From Clostridia bacterium (lineage in GTDB: Bacteria > Bacillota > Clostridia > Christensenellales > Aristaeellaceae): DNA of 41,110 nucleotides. The translations under genes and the position numbers were made by a program. The notes beneath the pieces are model-generated. The model ran no database searches, was not told the origin of the DNA, and worked only from the letters and a program-made list of their open reading frames with translations. The stretch covers positions 1-41,110 of the forward strand of contig JAFURI010000024.1 of NCBI GenBank assembly GCA_017471885.1, written 5' to 3'. Shown piece after piece: positions 18,268-25,786 of the stretch. How positions within the stretch are numbered: position 1 is the first letter of the stretch; each line of letters begins with the position of its first letter.

Positions 18268-19050
18268 ATGCGCGTCACCGTCCTGATGGAAAACGCTGCC
18301 GCCCGGCCCGGCCTGACTGCAGAACACGGACTGAGCCTGTACGTCGAGGCCTGCGGCCGCCGCATCCTCTTTGATGCGGGGCAAACAGAGGCCTTCGCGG
18401 ACAACGCCGCCGCGCTGGGCGTGGATCTGGGTCAGGTGGATCTGGCGATCCTCTCCCACGGGCATTACGATCACGCGGGCGGGCTTCAGCGCTTCCTGCG
18501 GGAAAACGATCACGCGCCGGTGTACGTCCACCGCGACGCCTTCGAGCCCCACTGGCACGGCACGGAGAAGGATATCGGCGTGGATCCGGCGCTGGAAAAC
18601 AGCGCCCGGGTGGTGAAGGTCAGCGGTCAGGTCGATCTGGGCTGCGGCATGACCCTCACCGACTGCAACCGTCTGCCCATGGCGTGGCCGCCCTCCTTCG
18701 GAGGACTGCATGTGAAAAGGAACGGTCAGCTGCTGGCGGACGATTTCCGCCACGAGCAGTATCTGCTGATCCGGGAAGAGGAGCGGCTGATCGCCCTCAG
18801 CGGCTGCAGCCACAAGGGCGCCATGAATATTCTGGAATGGCTCGCGCCGGACGTGCTGATCGGCGGCTTCCACTTCGTGAAGCTGGATCCCTCCGGCGAT
18901 GAGCTGGCTGCCGCAGCCCGTGAGCTTGCCCGCCGCTCCTGCCTGTGCTACACCGGTCACTGCACCGGCGATGCGCAGTTCGCCGTGCTGAAGGCTTCGC
19001 TGGGGGATCGCCTGCAGGCGCTGCACGGCGGCATGGTCTTCGAAATCTGA
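18268..19050 (+). CDS. MBL-fold metallo-hydrolase (COG1237 type)
   Basis: The cytosolic protein has about 260 residues and carries the zinc-binding motif S-H-G-H-Y-D-H-A-G-G, then G-C-S-H-K-G and T-G-H-C-T-G, a set typical of the COG1237 group related to archaeal dihydropteroate-type MBL proteins. I chose the second ATG (18268) because AAGGAG is seven bases upstream; the ATG at 18262 would leave a spacing of one base. It is cotranscribed with the S9 peptidase. A substrate cannot be assigned. Confidence 0.9.
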   Translation: MRVTVLMENAAARPGLTAEHGLSLYVEACGRRILFDAGQTEAFADNAAALGVDLGQVDLAILSHGHYDHAGGLQRFLRENDHAPVYVHRDAFEPHWHGTEKDIGVDPALENSARVVKVSGQVDLGCGMTLTDCNRLPMAWPPSFGGLHVKRNGQLLADDFRHEQYLLIREEERLIALSGCSHKGAMNILEWLAPDVLIGGFHFVKLDPSGDELAAAARELARRSCLCYTGHCTGDAQFAVLKASLGDRLQALHGGMVFEI

Positions 19051-19070
19051 TTTTTCTACTTCTGCGATTG

Positions 19071-19100
19071 AATCCGCCGTTTGATTGACGGCGGATTCTT
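19071..19100 (+). terminator. Terminator-like hairpin after the hydrolase gene
   Basis: A perfect 10-bp stem (19071-19080 with 19088-19097, seven-base loop) follows the stop codon by 20 bases. The T run after it is short (CTTTC), so termination may be partial. It overlaps the -35 region of the next promoter. Confidence 0.6.
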
Positions 19101-19114
19101 TCATGTGCTATAAC
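19085..19114 (+). promoter_or_regulatory. Promoter of the acetyltransferase gene
   Basis: TTGACG (19085-19090) and TATAAC (19109-19114) match the sigma-A boxes in five of six positions each, with an 18-base spacer. The start codon at 19153 is about 40 bases downstream. Confidence 0.65.
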
Positions 19115-19152
19115 TGCTGCAGAAACTCACCTGAAAAAAGGAGGCGCAGCCT

Positions 19153-19701
19153 GTGGAAAGACGTATTATGCCCATTCAGCCCCGTCACCTGCTCCCCGCG
19201 CTGGAGATGGTGGATCAGGTTTTCACCGCATGGGCGGATGAGGCGGAGGGCCGGACTGTCCGCGCGCTGGTGGAGGAAATCCGCAGCAAGCGATATTACC
19301 TGCCCCAGCTGGAGCTGGTGATGACTGACGAAAACGATCAGCTGCTGGGATACGCCATGTTTTCCCGCTTCCATCTGGAAGGAAAATTCGAGGACGAGCT
19401 GCTCATACTGACTCCCGTTGCTGTGCGCACGGATATGCAGCGGCAGCACATATCAAAGGATCTGATCGAGTACGGCTTCGACCGCGCCCGGGAGCTGGGC
19501 TTCAAGGCCGTGCTTGTGGAAGGCAATCCCCGCAATTACAATCCCCGGGGATTTGTGACTTCTGCGCCCCATGGCATCGTGCCCTGCGCGAAGCTACAGC
19601 TTCCCGCCATTGAATGCCTGATGGTAAAGGAGCTGGTTCCCGGCGCGCTGGAGCATATCCGGGGCGAGGTGGATTACAGCTTCTACGAGACGCTGACGTA
19701 A
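19153..19701 (+). CDS. GNAT family N-acetyltransferase (YhbS-like)
   Basis: The 182-residue protein resembles the COG3153/YhbS group of GNAT enzymes, which transfer an acetyl group from acetyl-CoA. The core has a strand with L-T-P-V-A-V-R, a segment that corresponds to acetyl-CoA binding motif A (about residues 96-115), then a G-F-K-A-V-L-V-E-G-N-P strand and a G-F motif as in that family. The pyrophosphate-binding loop is poorly conserved: the usual Q-x-x-G-x-G appears as Q-R-Q-H-I-S, so activity should not be taken for granted. The start is GTG after AAAGGAGG. It has its own promoter and terminator. Confidence 0.85.
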   Translation: MERRIMPIQPRHLLPALEMVDQVFTAWADEAEGRTVRALVEEIRSKRYYLPQLELVMTDENDQLLGYAMFSRFHLEGKFEDELLILTPVAVRTDMQRQHISKDLIEYGFDRARELGFKAVLVEGNPRNYNPRGFVTSAPHGIVPCAKLQLPAIECLMVKELVPGALEHIRGEVDYSFYETLT

Positions 19702-19705
19702 GCAA

Positions 19706-19735
19706 AGAGCCGGAGGATTTTCCTCCGGCTCTTCT
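19706..19735. terminator. Terminator between convergent genes
   Basis: A perfect 12-bp stem (19706-19717 with 19721-19732, loop TTT) is followed by a T-rich stretch on the plus strand. It sits between the acetyltransferase stop and the stop of the ThuA-like gene and may serve both. Confidence 0.85.
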
Positions 19736-19739
19736 CTGT

Positions 19740-20393
19740 TTATTTGTCCCCCGCGCACCAGCGCAGGGCGTTGACCAGCATTTTGCGGTACTGGGGATGC
19801 TCCCATACCGACAGGATATGGCCCGGAGCCAGCATGCAGACGCGGCCTGCGCCCATTTCCTTCACATAGCCGCCCACCTGATCGCCGCCGCTTTCGGAAT
19901 GGGTGGTGCACAGCATGGTCAGATCCTGCGCGCACAGACCCAGCTGATAATGCTCGTCCCGGATGGTGAAATCCTCCACGCCCTGCATCACAGGATGCTC
20001 CGCGCACATGCGCACCTCCACCGTGCAGCGAGGCGGATGCCTGATAAACCAGCAGCCCAGGAAATCCTTGTAGCCTGAAGCGTCGTCCTCATAGAACGCC
20101 GCGCCCGCGTGCACGGACAGGAATCCGCCGCCTTCGCGCACCCACGCCTCAAAATCCGACGGCATGACCTCCGTTACCCCCTTGTCGAACCAGGGCCGCA
20201 CGTTGCCGTTGGTCAGATCGTCGCTTTTGCAGTTCATAATTACGTCGTACCGCTTCAGCATTTCCGGGGTGAGGATATCCTTGGCATCCTCCACGAAGTC
20301 GAAGACGAAGCCTTCCTGCTCAAGGCCCTTCAGTCCCCGGATCACCACCTCCGCCGGATGCCACTCATCTCCGCACAAAACCAGAACGTTCAT
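19740..20393 (-). CDS. ThuA-like protein (trehalose-utilisation family)
   Basis: The 217-residue cytosolic protein belongs to the ThuA family, a class I glutamine-amidotransferase-like fold often found in sugar-use loci. Supporting stretches are the N-terminal V-L-V-L-C-G-D, G-G-G-F-L-S-V-H-A-G in the middle and the ending with G-A-G-R-V followed by P-G-H and N-A-L-R-W. The start at 20393 follows AGGAGG; the longer reading from 20453 crosses its promoter. It lies next to the IclR gene but has its own promoter. The biochemical role of the family is poorly defined. Confidence 0.88.
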   Translation of the reverse strand: MNVLVLCGDEWHPAEVVIRGLKGLEQEGFVFDFVEDAKDILTPEMLKRYDVIMNCKSDDLTNGNVRPWFDKGVTEVMPSDFEAWVREGGGFLSVHAGAAFYEDDASGYKDFLGCWFIRHPPRCTVEVRMCAEHPVMQGVEDFTIRDEHYQLGLCAQDLTMLCTTHSESGGDQVGGYVKEMGAGRVCMLAPGHILSVWEHPQYRKMLVNALRWCAGDK

Positions 20394-20404
20394 GATTCGC
20401 CTCC

Positions 20405-20418
20405 TGTAAACGGTTATT
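20405..20418. promoter_or_regulatory. Possible cre (CcpA) site in the ThuA promoter
   Basis: TGTAAACGGTTATT matches 12 of 14 positions of the catabolite-responsive-element consensus TGWAANCGNTNWCA. It lies between the -10 box and the start codon, at or just after the expected transcription start, where bound CcpA would repress. This is a single motif match and is tentative. Confidence 0.45.
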
Positions 20419-20424
20419 TTTTCC

Positions 20425-20453
20425 ATTATAACATGAGCTTTTGCTGTCAGCAA
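20425..20453 (-). promoter_or_regulatory. Promoter of the ThuA-like gene
   Basis: A perfect TATAAT (20425-20430, minus strand) is preceded by a 17-base spacer and a weak -35 box TTGCTG (20448-20453). The start codon is about 30 bases downstream. Confidence 0.65.
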
Positions 20454-20456
20454 TGA

Positions 20457-20483
20457 AAAAGAGACGCCGAAGCGTCTCTTTTC
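20457..20483 (-). terminator. Rho-independent terminator of the aldolase-IclR operon
   Basis: On the minus strand a perfect stem of about 12 bp with a TTCG tetraloop (loop 20468-20471) ends in a T run. It starts about ten bases after the IclR stop codon. The hairpin also ends in T residues on the plus strand. Confidence 0.92.
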
Positions 20484-20491
20484 ATTACCTG

Positions 20492-21244
20492 TCAGATGCA
20501 GTGCTGCAGCGGCTGGAGTATGCTGCTGATGATCCGCGCATCGTTGATGATGGTCTCCGGATCAAACCGGGGCGACGGGCCGGATACGCTCACCGCCGCG
20601 AACACCTTGCCCGCCGCATTGAACACCGGTACCGCCACGCAGCGGATGCCGTACTCATGCTCCATGTTGTCCGTAGCATAGCCGTTGCGGCGGATTTCCT
20701 CCAGATGATCCCGCAGCACATTGGGATCCGTCAAGGTGCAGCCGGTGTAGGCTTTCAGTCTGCCGGAGAGCACCCGCTCCACGTCCTCCTCGGGCATGTA
20801 GGCCAGCATCACCTTGCCCAGACCCGTGCAGTACAGCGGCGCGCGCTCACCCAGAATGTTGCGGGTCTGCTGCTGCTGGGAGGGATAGGTGGATTCGATA
20901 TACAGCACCTCGCTGCCGTCCAGAATACCGAAATAGCAGACCTCCCTCGTCTCGGCGGCAATGCGGTTGAGGTAGGGCAGGAACATATCCCTCAGGCCAT
21001 GATGACTGTTGACAATGTAGCCCAGATGCAGCACCTTCAGCCCCAGATAGTATTTGCTGGTCTGGGGATTCTTCACCAGATAGCCGCACTTCTGGAAGGT
21101 GGACAGGATATTGTAGACCGTGCTTTTCTGCATGCCCAGCATGCGGGCAATCTCCGATGGGCCAAGCTCCGGCTGCTCCACGGAGAAGCACTCCAGCACC
21201 TGCAGCGCACGGGCAAGGGACTTGACCTGGCTGTCGTCGGACAT
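20492..21244 (-). CDS. IclR family transcriptional regulator
   Basis: The 250-residue protein has the usual IclR length and layout. A winged helix-turn-helix lies at about residues 5-66 (recognition region S-E-I-A-R-M-L-G-M-Q-K-S-T-V-Y-N-I-L). A GAF-like effector domain fills the rest, with the typical G-x-Y-x-x-x-A-T/T-D-N-x-E-x-x-x-G-I-R-C-V-A-V-P-V block. It is 18 bases downstream of the aldolase gene and preceded by AAAGGAGG. The twin dyads in the divergent promoter region (22215-22391) are its most likely operators, so it would control both its own operon and the import/degradation operon. The effector is unknown; KdgR-type members sense sugar acids. Confidence 0.95.
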   Translation of the reverse strand: MSDDSQVKSLARALQVLECFSVEQPELGPSEIARMLGMQKSTVYNILSTFQKCGYLVKNPQTSKYYLGLKVLHLGYIVNSHHGLRDMFLPYLNRIAAETREVCYFGILDGSEVLYIESTYPSQQQQTRNILGERAPLYCTGLGKVMLAYMPEEDVERVLSGRLKAYTGCTLTDPNVLRDHLEEIRRNGYATDNMEHEYGIRCVAVPVFNAAGKVFAAVSVSGPSPRFDPETIINDARIISSILQPLQHCI

Positions 21245-21262
21245 GAAAGGGCTCCTCCTTTG

Positions 21263-22183
21263 TTACCTGCACACCGTATCGTATACGAAGCGGGCGCAGC
21301 GGTGCATCTGCCGCACCTCGTCGCGGAAGGTTTCGGTCAGGCCGTTTTCCGGCTTGGTGCGGGTATGCGCGCTCTCCAGCACGCCCTCGATGGACTGCAG
21401 GTGATACTTGGCGTTGACGGGATAGTACTGCCGCTCGATCTCGGAGAACACGGTGAGGAAATCCTGCACCTGCTGCGCCTTTTCAGGCTCCTTCTGCCAG
21501 TTCTGCCACAGCCAGCTGTACAGATCCATATGGAAGTTCATCATCACGCCGGAGAAGCCCGCGCCGCCCGCCTTGAGGGAATCAAGGAAAGTGGTGGTGT
21601 TGGCGTTGAACAGCGACAATCCGCTGCCCTCGATAGCCTTCACCCGGTCGCGGATGATATCTATATCGCAGCAGGTATCCTTCATGAAGGCGAAGCGCCC
21701 GGAATCGGCGCACCACTTCAGCTCGTCCAGGGTGATCAGCCGCTTGTAGGGATAGGGGCACTCATAGAAGCCCAGCGGCACGTCCGCGGGCAGATGCTCC
21801 ATCATCATCTTCAGCCGGGGGATGAAGCTCTCCCCGGCCTGTCCGGGCAGGCACAGCCGGTTGGTGATCATGATCAGTGCGTCCGCGCCGGCCCTGCGCA
21901 TTTCGGTGAGCTCCTCGATCTGATCCCACACGTTCTCGGACACATGGCCCGAGGCGATCACAGGCACATGGGCATGCTGCTTGACGAAGGAGACCAGCTC
22001 TTTCCGCTCCTTAAGGCTCAGGAAGAAAATCTCGCTGGACTGGCACGCCGCAAACAGACCCGTCGCACCGTGCTGCTCGTACCATGTGATGAGCTTCTCC
22101 AGCGACGCATAGTCGATATCGCCCTGCGCGGTAAAGGGCGTGATCATCACAGGCCACAGGCCCTGGTAGTTCTTTTTCTCCAT
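21263..22183 (-). CDS. Dihydrodipicolinate synthase/N-acetylneuraminate lyase family aldolase
   Basis: The 306-residue TIM-barrel protein has the family's Schiff-base lysine (Lys168, in F-M-K-D-T) and the catalytic tyrosine (Tyr140, in G-F-Y-E-C-P). The N-terminal G-x-x-P-x-x-x-T-P-F signature is also present. The usual G-T-T-G-E loop that holds the substrate carboxylate reads CQSSE (residues 47-51), so the substrate is probably not that of DapA. The start at 22183 follows GAGGGGG. The setting, next to an IclR regulator and glycan enzymes, favours a role as a 2-keto-3-deoxy sugar-acid or sialic-acid-type aldolase rather than lysine synthesis. Confidence 0.9.
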   Translation of the reverse strand: MEKKNYQGLWPVMITPFTAQGDIDYASLEKLITWYEQHGATGLFAACQSSEIFFLSLKERKELVSFVKQHAHVPVIASGHVSENVWDQIEELTEMRRAGADALIMITNRLCLPGQAGESFIPRLKMMMEHLPADVPLGFYECPYPYKRLITLDELKWCADSGRFAFMKDTCCDIDIIRDRVKAIEGSGLSLFNANTTTFLDSLKAGGAGFSGVMMNFHMDLYSWLWQNWQKEPEKAQQVQDFLTVFSEIERQYYPVNAKYHLQSIEGVLESAHTRTKPENGLTETFRDEVRQMHRCARFVYDTVCR

Positions 22184-22214
22184 ATATATCCCCCTCGTCA
22201 AAAGATGGACGGCG

Positions 22215-22231
22215 TTTGGTAATACTGAACA
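22215..22231. promoter_or_regulatory. Putative IclR operator, aldolase side
   Basis: The 17-bp element GTTTGGTAATACTGAAC is an imperfect 6-5-6 dyad and matches the perfect dyad at 22375-22391 in 13 of 17 positions. It lies just downstream of the -10 box of the leftward promoter, as expected for a repressor site. Confidence 0.65.
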
Positions 22232-22237
22232 CTTATA

Positions 22238-22265
22238 TCATATGCCACAATTCTCCGCTTGTCAA
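22238..22265 (-). promoter_or_regulatory. Promoter of the aldolase-IclR operon
   Basis: On the minus strand a perfect TTGACA (22260-22265) is followed by a spacer of about 16 bases and TATGAT (22238-22243). Confidence 0.75.
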
Positions 22266-22325
22266 GATATCATGTGTTTTCTGATAAACAAATTTCCGTT
22301 TAACAAATCCTTTCCCTCATTCCCG

Positions 22326-22355
22326 TTGACAAAGCGTATATTTCCATGCTAAAAT
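22326..22355 (+). promoter_or_regulatory. Promoter of the propeller/ABC/glycosidase operon
   Basis: A perfect TTGACA (22326-22331) is followed by an 18-base spacer and TAAAAT (22350-22355). It points to the gene at 22417 and lies back to back with the aldolase promoter. Confidence 0.78.
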
Positions 22356-22374
22356 AGAATGTAATAAGAACGCC

Positions 22375-22391
22375 GTTCAGTATTTCTGAAC
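22375..22391. promoter_or_regulatory. Putative IclR operator, ABC-operon side
   Basis: GTTCAGTATTTCTGAAC is a perfect 6-5-6 dyad located about 14-30 bases after the expected transcription start of the rightward promoter. It has the same geometry and right half (CTGAAC) as the element at 22215-22231. Confidence 0.7.
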
Positions 22392-22416
22392 AGCCGTACA
22401 GTATGGAGGTGCAACC

Positions 22417-23529
22417 GTGCTGCCCCGCGTCAGCAATCACTATCACCCGGGAATGGAGCGGCCGAAGCTGCCCTCCACGGTGCATCTGGTGCATGCGCCC
22501 ACGGATGAGTGGAACTATCACCACCATCCCTTCCTGATCCGCTTCAGGGGCCGGTTTTTCCTGTGCTTCTCCAGCGGAACCCATCATGAGGACGACGTGG
22601 GCCAGCGGGTGTTGTTCACCGCCAGCGACGATTTCATCCACTGGGACGAAGCCCGGCTGCTGGCGGAACCGAAGCATCCCGGAACGCAGCTGTTTATCCC
22701 CCAGGGCGTGCATGAATACAACGGCACGCTGGTCGTCTACTATATGATGCTGGAGTACAGCCCCGACGTGCTGCTCAACGGTCACCGGCAGATGGGCAGC
22801 CGGGGCAGAAAAATCTGCGGTTTCTTCTACAGAACCTCCACGGACGGCGTCAACTGGAGCGAGGAGGTTCCGCTGGACGCCTTCGGCGGCAACATGCCGG
22901 TGCGCCGGCTGCAGACGGGGAGGCTTTTCTCCATCGGCGGACAGTATCAGGCGTATACGGATGATCCCTCCGGCCTCACAGGCTGGCAGCAGGTCAGGAT
23001 CTTCCCCGACGGCTGGGGCAACGCCCCCGGCGAGGCGCGCGAGGAGGATGATCTGCCCGGTCTGGTCAGCGATACCCACGTATCCCTGTGCGAGGGCTCC
23101 TGCATCCAGCAGGACGACGGTACCATCTACCTTTATCTGCGCTCCGCCACGCCCTGGCTGTGGGCCTGCCGCTCCACCGACAACGGCGAAAGCTTCTCCC
23201 TGCCGGAGAAGACGGAGTTCACCGACAACCGCACCAAATTCTTTATGGATCGTCTGGAGGACGGCCGGTACTTTTACGTCGGCACGCCGGATCCCTTCCC
23301 GCCCCGCACCCGCCATGTGCTGGCGCTGTCCCTGTCGGAGGACGGGCTGGACTGGACGCAGCACTATCTTCTGGCGGACGCCCAGTACAAGGGCCGTTAT
23401 CCCGGTATCGACAAAAACGGCGTGTACGGCTATCCCAGCGTCATAACGGAGGGGACGACCCTGTACGCCGCCTTCTCCCTGAACAAGGAAATGATCGCCG
23501 TGCTGAAGGCTGACCTGAGCCAAGTGTGA
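22417..23529 (+). CDS. Sialidase-like beta-propeller protein (possible glycosidase or lyase)
   Basis: The 370-residue protein starts with GTG, seven bases after GGAGGT. It has repeated propeller-blade features: segments such as F-L-I-R-F-R-G-R-F-F-L-C-F-S-S and F-T-A-S-D-D-F-I-H-W, and Asp-box-like S-T-D-G-V-N-W and S-T-D-N-G-E-S-F. That pattern is typical of the sialidase-like superfamily, which includes GH33 sialidases and several other glycosidase and lyase families. There is no signal peptide, so it is cytosolic. Its N-terminal third resembles that of the second propeller protein at 31013-32800 (W-x-Y-x-H ... H-E-x-x-G). Substrate unknown; it is first in the import/degradation operon. Confidence 0.78.
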   Translation: MLPRVSNHYHPGMERPKLPSTVHLVHAPTDEWNYHHHPFLIRFRGRFFLCFSSGTHHEDDVGQRVLFTASDDFIHWDEARLLAEPKHPGTQLFIPQGVHEYNGTLVVYYMMLEYSPDVLLNGHRQMGSRGRKICGFFYRTSTDGVNWSEEVPLDAFGGNMPVRRLQTGRLFSIGGQYQAYTDDPSGLTGWQQVRIFPDGWGNAPGEAREEDDLPGLVSDTHVSLCEGSCIQQDDGTIYLYLRSATPWLWACRSTDNGESFSLPEKTEFTDNRTKFFMDRLEDGRYFYVGTPDPFPPRTRHVLALSLSEDGLDWTQHYLLADAQYKGRYPGIDKNGVYGYPSVITEGTTLYAAFSLNKEMIAVLKADLSQV

Positions 23530-23545
23530 AACGGAGGTATGACTG

Positions 23546-24496
23546 ATGTCCCAAATCCCTGCTGAAGTACCGAAGAAAACTCTGGGACGGCGCATTTACA
23601 AGGCGTTCCTTCGGGACCGCTGGCTGTACCTGATCATGCTGATCCCTGCAGTGTACTACGTCCTGTTCCACTACTATCCCATGTACGGCGTGACCATTGC
23701 CTTCAAGCAGTACAAGCCCAAGCTGGGCATCATCGGCAGTCCCTGGGCCAGCCAGAACGGCATGAAGTACATCCTTCAGGTAGTAAAGGATCCCTACTTC
23801 TGGACGGTATTCAAGAACACCATCGTGCTGAATCTGGTTAACCTGCTGATTACCTTCCCCGCGCCCATCGTGCTGGCGCTGCTGCTCAACGAGGTCTCCT
23901 CCGCCCGCTACAAGCGCGTGGTGCAGACCATCACCTATCTGCCTCACTTCCTGTCCACGGTGGTCGTGGTGGGCATGATGAACACCATGTTCAACTCCAC
24001 CGGCATCGTCAACGAAATCATCTCCTCCCTGGGCTTTGAGAAGATCGCCTTCCTCAACGACGCAGCCTATTTCCGGCCCATGTACATCGGCTCCAACATC
24101 TGGCAGAACATCGGCTGGGATTCCATCATCTTCCTGTCCGCGCTGTCAGGTCTGGATATGGAGCTGTACGAGGCCGCCCGTATTGACGGCGCAGGCCGGT
24201 GGAAGCAGACGCTGCACATCACCATTCCGGGCATCCTGCCCACCATCATCATCATGCTGATTCTGGCCATGGGCAAGATCATGAACGTCAGCTACCAGAA
24301 GGTGCTGCTGATGATGACCGGCTCCAACCAGTCCGTATCCGACGTGATCTCCACCTATGTGTACCGCCGCGGCATCACCAAGGCTGACTTCAGCTACGCC
24401 ACGGCCGTGAATCTGTTCCAGTCGCTGGTAAGCCTGCTGTTCGTGGGCGTGACCAACTGGATCTCCCGCAGGACCAGCGAAACCTCGCTGTGGTAA
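23546..24496 (+). CDS. Sugar ABC transporter permease (LplB-like)
   Basis: The 316-residue protein has about six membrane helices and the inner-membrane-component EAA loop (E-A-A-R-I-D-G-A-G-R-W, about residues 212-222) that contacts the ATPase. The N terminus (RDRWLYLIMLIPAVYYVLFHYYPMYG) and the F-K-Q-Y segment are characteristic of LplB/YtcP-type polysaccharide or oligosaccharide importers of Firmicutes. It lies 16 bases after the propeller gene and 15 bases before the second permease. No ATPase gene is present in the operon. Confidence 0.95.
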   Translation: MSQIPAEVPKKTLGRRIYKAFLRDRWLYLIMLIPAVYYVLFHYYPMYGVTIAFKQYKPKLGIIGSPWASQNGMKYILQVVKDPYFWTVFKNTIVLNLVNLLITFPAPIVLALLLNEVSSARYKRVVQTITYLPHFLSTVVVVGMMNTMFNSTGIVNEIISSLGFEKIAFLNDAAYFRPMYIGSNIWQNIGWDSIIFLSALSGLDMELYEAARIDGAGRWKQTLHITIPGILPTIIIMLILAMGKIMNVSYQKVLLMMTGSNQSVSDVISTYVYRRGITKADFSYATAVNLFQSLVSLLFVGVTNWISRRTSETSLW

Positions 24497-24511
24497 GGAA
24501 GGAGGAGACAT

Positions 24512-25396
24512 ATGGCCATCAAGGAAGGCGGCGCAAGCCGCAAGGTATTCAACGTATTCAACTATGTCTTCCTGTTCCTGCTGATGCTGGTATGCCTGTA
24601 TCCGCTGTATCTGCAGCTGATCATCTCCATCAGTCACGGTCTGGAGGTCATGAAGGGCGGCATCACGCTGCTGCCCCGGCACATCTCCTTTGATACCTAC
24701 AAGACGCTGGTACGCGGCGAACTGTTCATGTACATGAAGAACACCGTGGTCTACACGGTACTGGGCACCTTCGTCAATCTGGTGATGAGCTGCCTGTGCG
24801 CGTATCCGCTGTCCCGCAAGACGTTCTCGGGCCGCAAGCTGTTCACCGCCATGGTGACGGTGACGCTGTTCTTCTCCGGCGGCATGATCCCCATGTACCT
24901 GACCGTAAAGCAGTACGGCCTGATGGACTCCATGTGGTCGCTGATTCTCCCCGGCGCCATCAGCACCTACAACATGATCATCATCCGCACCGCGTTCCAG
25001 TCCATCCCCGATTCGCTGATTGAGTCCGCCCAGCTGGACGGCGCCAACGATCTGATCATCCTGTATAAGATCGTGGTGCCCCTTTCGAAGGCCACGCTGG
25101 CCACGATGCTGCTGTTCTATGCCGTGAGTCACTGGAACGCCTACTTCGACGCAATGCTCTACATCAACAGCAAGGAAAAGTATCCTCTGCAGATCATGCT
25201 GCGCAACATGCTCATCGGCGGTCTGTTCAACGAGGAAACAGCCATCGCCGGCGCCAACGCCGAGGCGTTTGCCGTCACCGACGCGACCCTGCGCGCAGCC
25301 ACCATCATCGTCACCACCCTGCCCATCCTGATCGTCTATCCCTTCGTGCAGCGCTACTTCGTCAAGGGCGTCATGATCGGATCCGTGAAGGGCTAA
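24512..25396 (+). CDS. Sugar ABC transporter permease (YtcP/LplC-like)
   Basis: This 294-residue second permease has a typical CUT1-type pattern with about six helices, the F-F-S-G-G-M-I-P-x-Y-L segment and an EAA loop (E-S-A-Q-L-D-G-A-N-D, about residues 170-180). It pairs with the permease just upstream. The start follows AAGGAGGAG. The stop codon is directly followed by the hairpin island that separates it from the binding-protein gene. Confidence 0.95.
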   Translation: MAIKEGGASRKVFNVFNYVFLFLLMLVCLYPLYLQLIISISHGLEVMKGGITLLPRHISFDTYKTLVRGELFMYMKNTVVYTVLGTFVNLVMSCLCAYPLSRKTFSGRKLFTAMVTVTLFFSGGMIPMYLTVKQYGLMDSMWSLILPGAISTYNMIIIRTAFQSIPDSLIESAQLDGANDLIILYKIVVPLSKATLATMLLFYAVSHWNAYFDAMLYINSKEKYPLQIMLRNMLIGGLFNEETAIAGANAEAFAVTDATLRAATIIVTTLPILIVYPFVQRYFVKGVMIGSVKG

Positions 25397-25760
25397 GCGG
25401 GCAGTGCCCTGGGGTCACGGTCAGGGGCTCTGCCCCCGACACCCCCGCGAAGGGCCTTCGGCCCTCTCGACACCCTTTTCCAGCGGCTGCGCCGCTGGGA
25501 GGGTAAGTATCGTTCGCGCTCCCTTGCAGGAGTCCCGCCTCACAAAAAGTGAGGTGCGACGCAGAACCCCGACAACGCTGCCGCGATATCCGCTGCATAC
25601 CCGCGTCGCGGCGCATCTGTCATGCGCCGTGACCACTGCTAAGGCATAACCCAGGAAACACTCTGCCCGAATGGGATTCTTAAGGGGCGAAGACCCTTAA
25701 GCAGAGTCCAGAGACGGAGTATCTGATCCCAACGTACCCTGCTGGCCAAGGCCAGTGGAA
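25397..25760 (+). repeat. Hairpin-rich intergenic island 2 (dispersed repeat copy)
   Basis: This 390-base gap inside the ABC operon begins at the permease stop. It holds perfect hairpins with three-base loops: 25399-25402/25406-25409 (AGT), 25424-25428/25432-25436 (TCT), 25451-25456/25460-25465 (TTC) and 25480-25487/25491-25498 (TGC). There is also CCTCAC/GTGAGG (25538-25554) and an 8-bp stem 25679-25686/25694-25701. Segments 25574-25615 and 25673-25702 closely match 407-447 and 566-595 of island 1, in the same order. No coding potential is evident. It may set the level of the downstream binding-protein message, but this is inference. Confidence 0.8.
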
Positions 25761-25786
25761 ATATTATCTTTCAAGGAGGAACACCC

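Noticed and set aside
25404-25649. Short open frames in island 2 as a gene between permease and binding protein
   Set aside because: No ribosome binding site, repeat-derived sequence, and parallel open frames on both strands.
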